DNA of 64,000 nt, taken from NCBI GenBank assembly GCA_963576565.1, contig OY755048.1, positions 5,046,220 to 5,110,219 on the forward strand, given 5' to 3'. The position numbers and the translations under genes were made by a program. This stretch comes from Aspidapion aeneum (Eukaryota > Arthropoda > Insecta > Coleoptera > Brentidae). Positions 58,341-64,000 of this stretch are shown piece after piece; position 1 is the first letter of the stretch, and every line of letters begins with the position of its first letter. The notes beneath the pieces were generated by a model. That model saw only the letters and a program-made list of their open reading frames with translations. It did not search any database and had not been told where the DNA came from.

Positions 58341-58446
58341 ACCGTTCGAATGGCTAATTTTGATGACGATTTTCGCAAACTGTGTGGCTCTGGCTGTCTA
58401 CACTCCATTCCCAAATGGAGACTCGAACTCCACCAACACTGTCTTG
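58341..58446 (+). CDS. Ca-alpha1D: Cav1 calcium channel alpha-1, coding exon 3 (segment IS1)
   Basis: 106 nt, one base completing the Lys of EWKPFEW, then 35 codons: [35 protein letters not shown]. It encodes transmembrane segment S1 of domain I and the start of the short S1-S2 loop. Asn-Ser-Thr (NST) in the loop is a possible glycosylation sequon. Acceptor CTCTATAG|A, donor GTCTTG|GTAAGT, strong. The exon ends in phase 0. S1 of domain I with [16 protein letters not shown] is diagnostic for L-type (Cav1) rather than Cav2 or Cav3 channels. It sits 32.3 kb downstream of exon 2 and 223 bp before exon 4. Confidence 0.96.
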
Positions 58447-58669
58447 GTAAGTATATCCAGCTTTCTGACCCACAATATTATTATTGATTATTTAGAGACT
58501 AGGCGAGACTAACTTCTAGTAAATGCGTCTTAAAATAGAGTCATTGCTGTCAACCTAGCTGTCAACCTTTTCATTTAAGATTTTTTAAAGGTAGTTAGTT
58601 TCATACTATAATTTAAAGTTGTAGTTTTAAGTTGTCTGCAATTGTTGTAGATTGTCTTTTTGTTTTTAG
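58447..58669 (+). other. Cav1 intron 3 (223 bp)
   Basis: GTAAGT..TTTTTGTTTTTAG, with a good polypyrimidine tract. No repeat in it, in contrast to introns 1 and 2. Confidence 0.9.
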
Positions 58670-58809
58670 GAAAAAATAGAATACGTATTTCTAGTAATTT
58701 TTACCGCTGAGTGCATCATGAAGATCATTGCTTACGGTTTTATGATGCACCCAGGTTCGTATTTAAGGAACGGCTGGAACTTGCTGGATTTCACGATAGT
58801 TGTTATCGG
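58670..58809 (+). CDS. Ca-alpha1D: Cav1 calcium channel alpha-1, coding exon 4 (segments IS2-IS3)
   Basis: 140 nt, 46 codons and two bases over. Reads [46 protein letters not shown] and a split Gly. IS2 ([19 protein letters not shown]) carries the conserved Phe and Glu around the charge-transfer centre. IS3 begins NGWNLLDF with its conserved Asp. Donor ATCGG|GTAAGT at 58809/58810. The next exon, expected to encode the end of IS3 and IS4 with its Arg/Lys gating charges, is not in the remaining 5.2 kb and must lie beyond the window. Confidence 0.96.
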
Positions 58810-59056
58810 GTAAGTGTATCAACTATGTTCATTTTCATGATGCTGTGCTCATTAGTATTGCTGGTATGGTGGGTCCATTTAAAAATGATACTGGGTAGCG
58901 CGCGCTTTCCCTAAAGACAAATACTTTTATCAAAACCCGGCAACATTGCTCCCGCTCTCACCGCTAAAGGCACGTTTAGAGTGTGGGTGATAATACGAAT
59001 ATTATGTATATTTGTATAGGTAAGTAGCTTGAATTTTATTTTAATTCTGTAATTTT

Positions 59057-59781
59057 AGCTCACACTACTACTATATAAGTAGTGTGAGCAATGGTGATCC
59101 TAATTTTTTCGAGAAAAAAAAGTTGCTCCGATTTCAAAAAATTTTATATATCTTTGCGATTCAGATGATGAACTTTTTTGTTTTGCCGTCTGTCTGTCTG
59201 TCTGTCTGTATGTCTGTCTGTCTGTATGTCTGTCTGTAACGACCAACCCGCATAACTCAAAAACCGCTTGTCCGATTTTAATGAAATTTGGTACCTAAGT
59301 TGGGTCTTGGGCCGTGATGGTCCCGTTTAAAAATGAACAAAATCCACCGAACGCAAGCCCAATAAAATGGTGGGGGTAGATTCCAAAAATTAGATTTTAT
59401 GTGCAAATATGGCGTGTTTGATATCAAACGAAAGGTAATTAAGTCTGGAGTTAAACAAAATAAATTTTAGTTTATTTAAAAAAAAAGGGTGGGGGTAGAT
59501 GTCAAAAATTAGAGTTTAAGTGAAAATATGGCGTGTGTGATATCAAACTAAAGGTAATTGAGTTTGGAGTTAAACAAAATACATTTTAGTTTTTTTTTAA
59601 AGGGTGGGGGTAGATTTAAAAAATTCGAGTTTAAGTCAAAACATGGCTTGTCTGGTATCAAACGAAAGGTAATTGAGTCTGGAGTTGAATAAAATATATT
59701 TCAGTTTTTGATTATATTAGCTCACACTATAACTATAGTACCTAGTGTGAGCTTAGGTGCCCATAGGTTGGCAGAGTATTT
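59057..59781 (+). mobile_element. DINE-1/HINE-like element, copy 10 (type B)
   Basis: 725 bp in Cav1 intron 4, in the sense orientation, 247 bp after exon 4. It shares the type B changes with the copy at 22794-23402 but has three roughly 117-bp units. The TTTTGAA before AACTTTTTTG is deleted. Confidence 0.85.
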
Positions 59782-62084
59782 AATACGTAGGTATAGCTAA
59801 ATAAATGTTTAGTTACCAAAATGCATTAATGCAAGGTTTTTACTCCAAACATAAACAAATGTTCATGTTTTATGTGCTTTTTATCATGTGCCCATTTTTC
59901 TGCGTGCGCATTTTCCGGAATTTCTTACATAGGGTGGTTTGCCAACAAATATTAGTGCGTATAAGACTAAATGTAATTTACGAAAGTAATAATTACCAAT
60001 TTTATTTTGATTCCGAACTAAATTTTTATTTGAGAGGCATTCACAAAGAATATACTTGTCAATAATAAACTTTAGACTTGTACCTATATTTAAAAATTCT
60101 CTACATTACACGTGCAAAATTAGAGTAGGAAACTGTTTATTATTTTATAACCTATCATTGGTGGACTAGAATTGTTTACTACGCCAACTTGGTTTTATTC
60201 TTTTTGCAAGGAATGCTGGTTTACCAAACTGGACGCAAATCGGTATCATTTTCAAGTAGCTATATGTTTGCTTCTTTAGATATACAGGGTTCGTCAACAA
60301 TCGTTTGGCCATTGAAAATATGTGAATTGAAGTAAGATCGCTATTTAAATAAATGGCACTAAGAGAGATAAATAGTTTAGCGCTGTTGTCAAGTTAGCAA
60401 TTCAAGAAAAAGGTTTTCTTTTCGCGATCTAATGACGTTACATTACCGGCTGAGTAGGCCAAAGACGGCGATGCGTAAAATCCTTAAAACCCCTTGATTT
60501 TTATTGCTGTAGCGCCATCTCTTAGAAATTATTTGAACTGTATGACTAATAATCAATACTGCAAATCCGTAATTAAGTGTACAGGTAGAGCTTTCTAACA
60601 TGGCAAAAATGTTAAAGGAGGTTACTACACGCACAAACAAAATATTCCACAAATTCAACTTTATGGATAACAAATTTCTTGGTCTTTATGTGTACCGATT
60701 TATTCTCAACCAGAGTTAGAAACCAATACTTTGAAAAGTAACTATTACATTACAAATTACTTTACAGGAATGTACTTAGAAAACTGTGTAATTAATTACA
60801 ACAAAAACATAAGTTAATTATAAATTTCCTACTGGCAAAATAAAAAAAAGTAGTTGACAATAATTTTTTTTTTATTTATTTCACTTTTTCATAATTTACA
60901 AAATGTGAAAATGCTTAATTTAGGAGCCCTCTTTTTTCGTAATACATTCCGAACTTACCTCTTAAATTCAGTACGAAATGTGGATTGCTTTAAATAATAA
61001 AAGCAAAATAGCTTTTTACAAATAATAACAATCACTTTATTCAATTGCATTTTTGTAATTTCATTATAATTGTAAAACAAATTTTCTATTATTTTAAAAA
61101 CTAAATAAAAATAATTGCAATTACCATATCACCGCATTTCAACTTATTGTTTTTTTTTCAAGAGGAATGGCCCCTCCATTTAAGGGGCAAAAATAAAATT
61201 TTAAATGGAGTAGTAAAACGTGACAAACATTTTTTTCTGCAGACTGAATCTAGTAGAGGGGCAAGAGGTTTAGGGCTGTCGTACATCCCTATCTCCTAAA
61301 ATGTTGTCCCCTATTCTGTTTCCTGAATAGTGTATGGTGACTTTTAGCAACTTGACTTCGTGAGCCGCCGCCAGGAGATCAAACACTTGAGCGGCATTTA
61401 AGCGCGACTTTAATAAAAGAGCAAAGTTATTGTGGAAGAAAAAATTATTAAAAAATTGAATTTTTCTAGATTTAATGTTTCCTGATGAAAGCTAAAATAA
61501 CGAAATAAATAATAATTACTATTTCTTCGTCTTTTAAAAGTGGAAATCTTACTTTGATTGCTCCTGTTTAGTAATAAAAAACTATTAATGAATTTTGAGG
61601 CACAGATGCAAATGCTCCTGAATATGCGCGTCTTTGGTCCCTCACTGACTTCTTGCTTTCCATAAGTTCATCCTTTTTCATACGCTTTTCGTAAAGGCTA
61701 AACGTTCGAAGTCGAGCCCTGTATGTACCTATGTGGCCACAGGTTAATCTGATGGTCACCTTAAATCGTTTAAATTCATTTTCGGTCCCTTCCTTGCGAT
61801 AGTTCCGCAATCAGCTAACGGGGTTAAGTTGAAATTAGTGGTGTTTACCCTACCTTTCCGGCCTTATTTATGGTGTCGTTTGCGCACGGCACTCGTTCCG
61901 TTTCCATGCTTTTATTTCCTTTACACCGTCCACCTTGGTGCCCTATAATAAATGGATAATTGCACAAAATTGGACAGTTTCACTTCTTTAAATATACTTT
62001 TTTGACATTTACTTTTAACTTATTTCATTGCAAAATCTGTATTGTATTGTAGTTGAGGGGCCGATGATTGTGTAATTTTTTTTG
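59782..62084. other. No supported gene (Cav1 intron 4)
   Basis: AT-rich. The minus-strand 80-codon ORF at 61568-61810 (starting MRNYRKEGTENEFKRF) has no domain I know and no splice or promoter context. A stretch around 61800-61930 is slightly richer in GC. Nothing resembling the next channel exon. Confidence 0.5.
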
Positions 62085-63129
62085 AACTACTCTAGATCGA
62101 TTGGTAATAGACCACATAATTTTAAGTCCCCGGGTATTTGCCTCCAATTTGAGGAAATATTAAAAGTAAAGAGTTAAGAAATTAGCTTTATATAGCAAAA
62201 ATTAAAAACAATTTTTTTTACACTAAAAAATATGAACTTTTTTTACCCAAAAAAAATTGAGGCAGGGAGTTTTAGACTACCCTAGATCGATTGGTTATGG
62301 ATCATCACTCAATTATAAGTCGCCGGGTGTTGGCGTCTTATTTGAGTAAGAGCACCTGTGTGACATTATAAATTCTTGATTGCAATGTTTCCATATTTTC
62401 CAATATAACTTTTACCACATCAATTTTATAAAAACATTGTATAGGTCAATATTTGTTTCCAACAGAACAGTAAATTTTTTTTTGTTAATATGAGCTTTTT
62501 TTTATTAAATAAAGAAAATTGGAATTTTTTAACTTAAAAAAAATTATAAAAATTTTGCCAGAAAGTTTTAGACTACTACTAGATGGTCCATCACACAATT
62601 TAAAGTCGGAAAGTGTTTGCCTCAAATTTGAGTAAGAGGGCTATATATTCAAAATGGTGCCATTTTCCATTTTTTAAAAGCTAGGGTAGTCTAAAACTTT
62701 TTTTAGTTATTGAGATATAAAGTTTATTTAGACGTCAATTAAATCGCCATTTTATTGCAAAAAAATCATGTTTTATACACTTTATCTGTAAAATTAAAGT
62801 GGCGAAAGTTAAACGCAAAAGGTGGTAAAAAATCTTGGAAAAAATCGCAATCTTTGATTTACGATGTCACACGGGCGATCTGACTCAAATTTGAGGAAAA
62901 CACCTAGCGCCCTAAAATTAAGTGATCCATAACCAATCGATTTGAGGTAGTCTCTCTTTTCTTTCCTCAATTTTTTTTGGGTAAGAAAAGTACCATTTTT
63001 TAGTATTTTTAAATTATTTCTTTACAATTTTAATTGGTGTTCTATTGCAAACAGTTTTTCCGTAAAATTAATTTAGCATAACTTTAAAAAAAATATAAAA
63101 ACAACCGTCATCTTGGATTTATGATGTCA
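62085..63129. mobile_element. CRE/YY1-motif foldback family, second element
   Basis: Forward units at about 62085-62690 (CTAGATCGATTGGT, CGGGTATTTGCCTCCAATTT, GATTGGTTATGGATCA) and inverted units at 62690-63129 (ATGATGTCACACAGGCC, CATCTTGGATTTATGA). More decayed than the copy at 15205-16910: most TGACGTCA words have become TGACATTA or TGATGTCA. The right end is interrupted at 63137 by a MITE and resumes at 63748-63763. Confidence 0.6.
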
Positions 63130-63137
63130 CACAGGCC

Positions 63138-63738
63138 CACGGTGAATAGATTAGACCAGTGTTCGGATTTTATAAATTTATGTCGAATTTTTACAACACT
63201 GGTGGTCCAGCTGATTTTTTGTAAACAAAAGTTAGATATGATATAAACAACTAACATTTTTTGAATTTTTTAAAAACTAAGGCAATTTTCCTACTATGTT
63301 TTAGTATATTCTTATAAAATAATATTTTTCAGACATACCAGTCGTAATTTTGTTTAACCCGCTTCATTTATCTTTACACAAAAATTAAAATTCGAAGAAA
63401 ATAATGTGTTCGTTTCAGCTTCAAAAATAATCCGATGACCTACATCTGTGTTTACTTCCCAAGTCCTCGCTTCACCTTTGATACTAAACGATTACATTCA
63501 GTTTGACTGATAGTTTAAGTTTTGTGTAATAAAATATAAAGCGGGCTAAAAAAAAATATCGACAATAAGTCTAGAAAACTATGTTTTATAAGGATGTACT
63601 AGAAAACAGTGGGAAAATTGCCTTGGTTTTCAAAAAATTCAAAAAATATTAGTCGTCCCATTGTTCATATCATATCTAACTTTTGTTTATAAAAATCAGC
63701 TGGACCACCAGTGACTCAAGTCTATTCTATCCACCGTG
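63138..63738. mobile_element. 601-bp TIR element with 9-bp target duplication
   Basis: The ends CACGGTGAATAGATTAGAC and the complement of GTCTATTCTATCCACCGTG continue into long arms (63198-63350 and 63560-63712: CTGGTGGTCCAGCTGATTTT, AAAAGTTAGATATGATAT, AAGGCAATTTTCC). The direct repeat ACACAGGCC (63129-63137 and 63739-63747) is a 9-bp target duplication, which suits Mutator- or Merlin-type elements. It is inserted in the older foldback at 62085. No ORF. Confidence 0.8.
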
Positions 63739-63763
63739 ACACAGGCCCTCCTAGTCAAAATGG

Positions 63764-64000
63764 AGGCCGAACCGAACCGAACCGACCTAGGGTATTTTAA
63801 AAAATCTCAACTATTGATAAAAATGGAAGACGTTAAATATTTAAGATTAAAATTATTATAACTTTGGGAACTTTGTTTACCACTATTTAATTCGGTCTAA
63901 GTTAAAGCCTTCGCTAAAAAGCAAGCGCTCAACAAAACAAAGTTTAAACTCCGTTAAGCCCAAACTTTGGAAAGAGAAAAATTTAATTTTTATTTTATAC
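63764..64000. other. No supported feature
   Basis: CGAACCGAACCGAACC at 63768-63783 recalls the cores of the foldbacks near 7.6 and 9.9 kb. Otherwise AT-rich DNA to the window end. Confidence 0.4.

Noticed and set aside
58711..58914. 67-codon frame over Cav1 exon 4
   Set aside because: Wrong frame; the exon read from 58670 gives the IS2-IS3 sequence and ends at a strong donor.
61568..61810. 80-codon minus-strand frame, moderately basic
   Set aside because: No family recognised, no splice sites or neighbours to support it; may be chance. Kept out of the gene list.

Overview
The window is a piece of an animal nuclear genome, almost certainly an insect. It is AT-rich, most of it is transposon-derived, and it carries the 5' part of one intron-rich host gene on the + strand: an L-type (Cav1) voltage-gated calcium channel alpha-1 subunit, the orthologue group of Drosophila Ca-alpha1D. 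Two insect-type LINE families and a DINE-1/HINE-like repeat fit an insect with a large genome. A beetle is possible, but I cannot prove the species. There is no bacterial-type gene, rRNA, tRNA or CRISPR array that I can support.

Host gene. Four coding exons join in phase into 172 N-terminal residues: 23911-24031 (ATG; cytoplasmic N-terminus), 25873-26023 (basic region ending in the conserved EVVEW), 58341-58446 (KPFEW, segment IS1) and 58670-58809 (IS2, loop, IS3). A 5'UTR piece with an upstream ORF precedes the ATG (23768-23910). A GC-rich, TATA-like candidate first exon lies at 18500-18584. Intron 1 (1841 bp) is almost wholly a piggyBac-like insertion. Intron 2 (32.3 kb) is a transposon graveyard. 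The rest of the channel lies beyond base 64000.

Repeat landscape from left to right. (1) 1-1500: a DINE-like copy whose GACA microsatellite has expanded to more than 1.4 kb. (2) 1.5-5.7 kb: TA-flanked MITEs, a non-autonomous hAT-like element, a 133-bp tandem duplication and a small MITE. (3) 7.4-11.0 kb: foldback elements with inverted arms made of short tandem repeats (AAAATAGCGC-type), split by a DINE-like copy. (4) 15.2-16.9 and 62.1-63.1 kb: foldbacks of another family carrying CRE- and YY1-like motifs. (5) 20.0-21.1 kb: a dead mariner-type transposase. (6) 29.1-30.9 kb and an inverted relative at 43.9-45.0 kb: a TIR element with a long internal hairpin. (7) 31.6-37.5 kb: nested LINEs and a hAT transposase remnant, with clear target-site duplications. 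(8) 41.9-42.5 kb: a 5'-truncated LINE with an RNase H tail. (9) 50.4-53.5 kb: a foldback, a LINE end, a 7-bp minisatellite and a 5'-inverted LINE joined end to end. (10) 55.8-57.8 kb: two TACAGGG foldbacks.

Ten copies of one roughly 0.57-0.76 kb DINE-like element are scattered through the window. They form at least two subfamilies and occur in both orientations. No gene here is part of an operon. The only coherent host function visible is the calcium channel, and everything else is mobile or repeat DNA in various states of decay.
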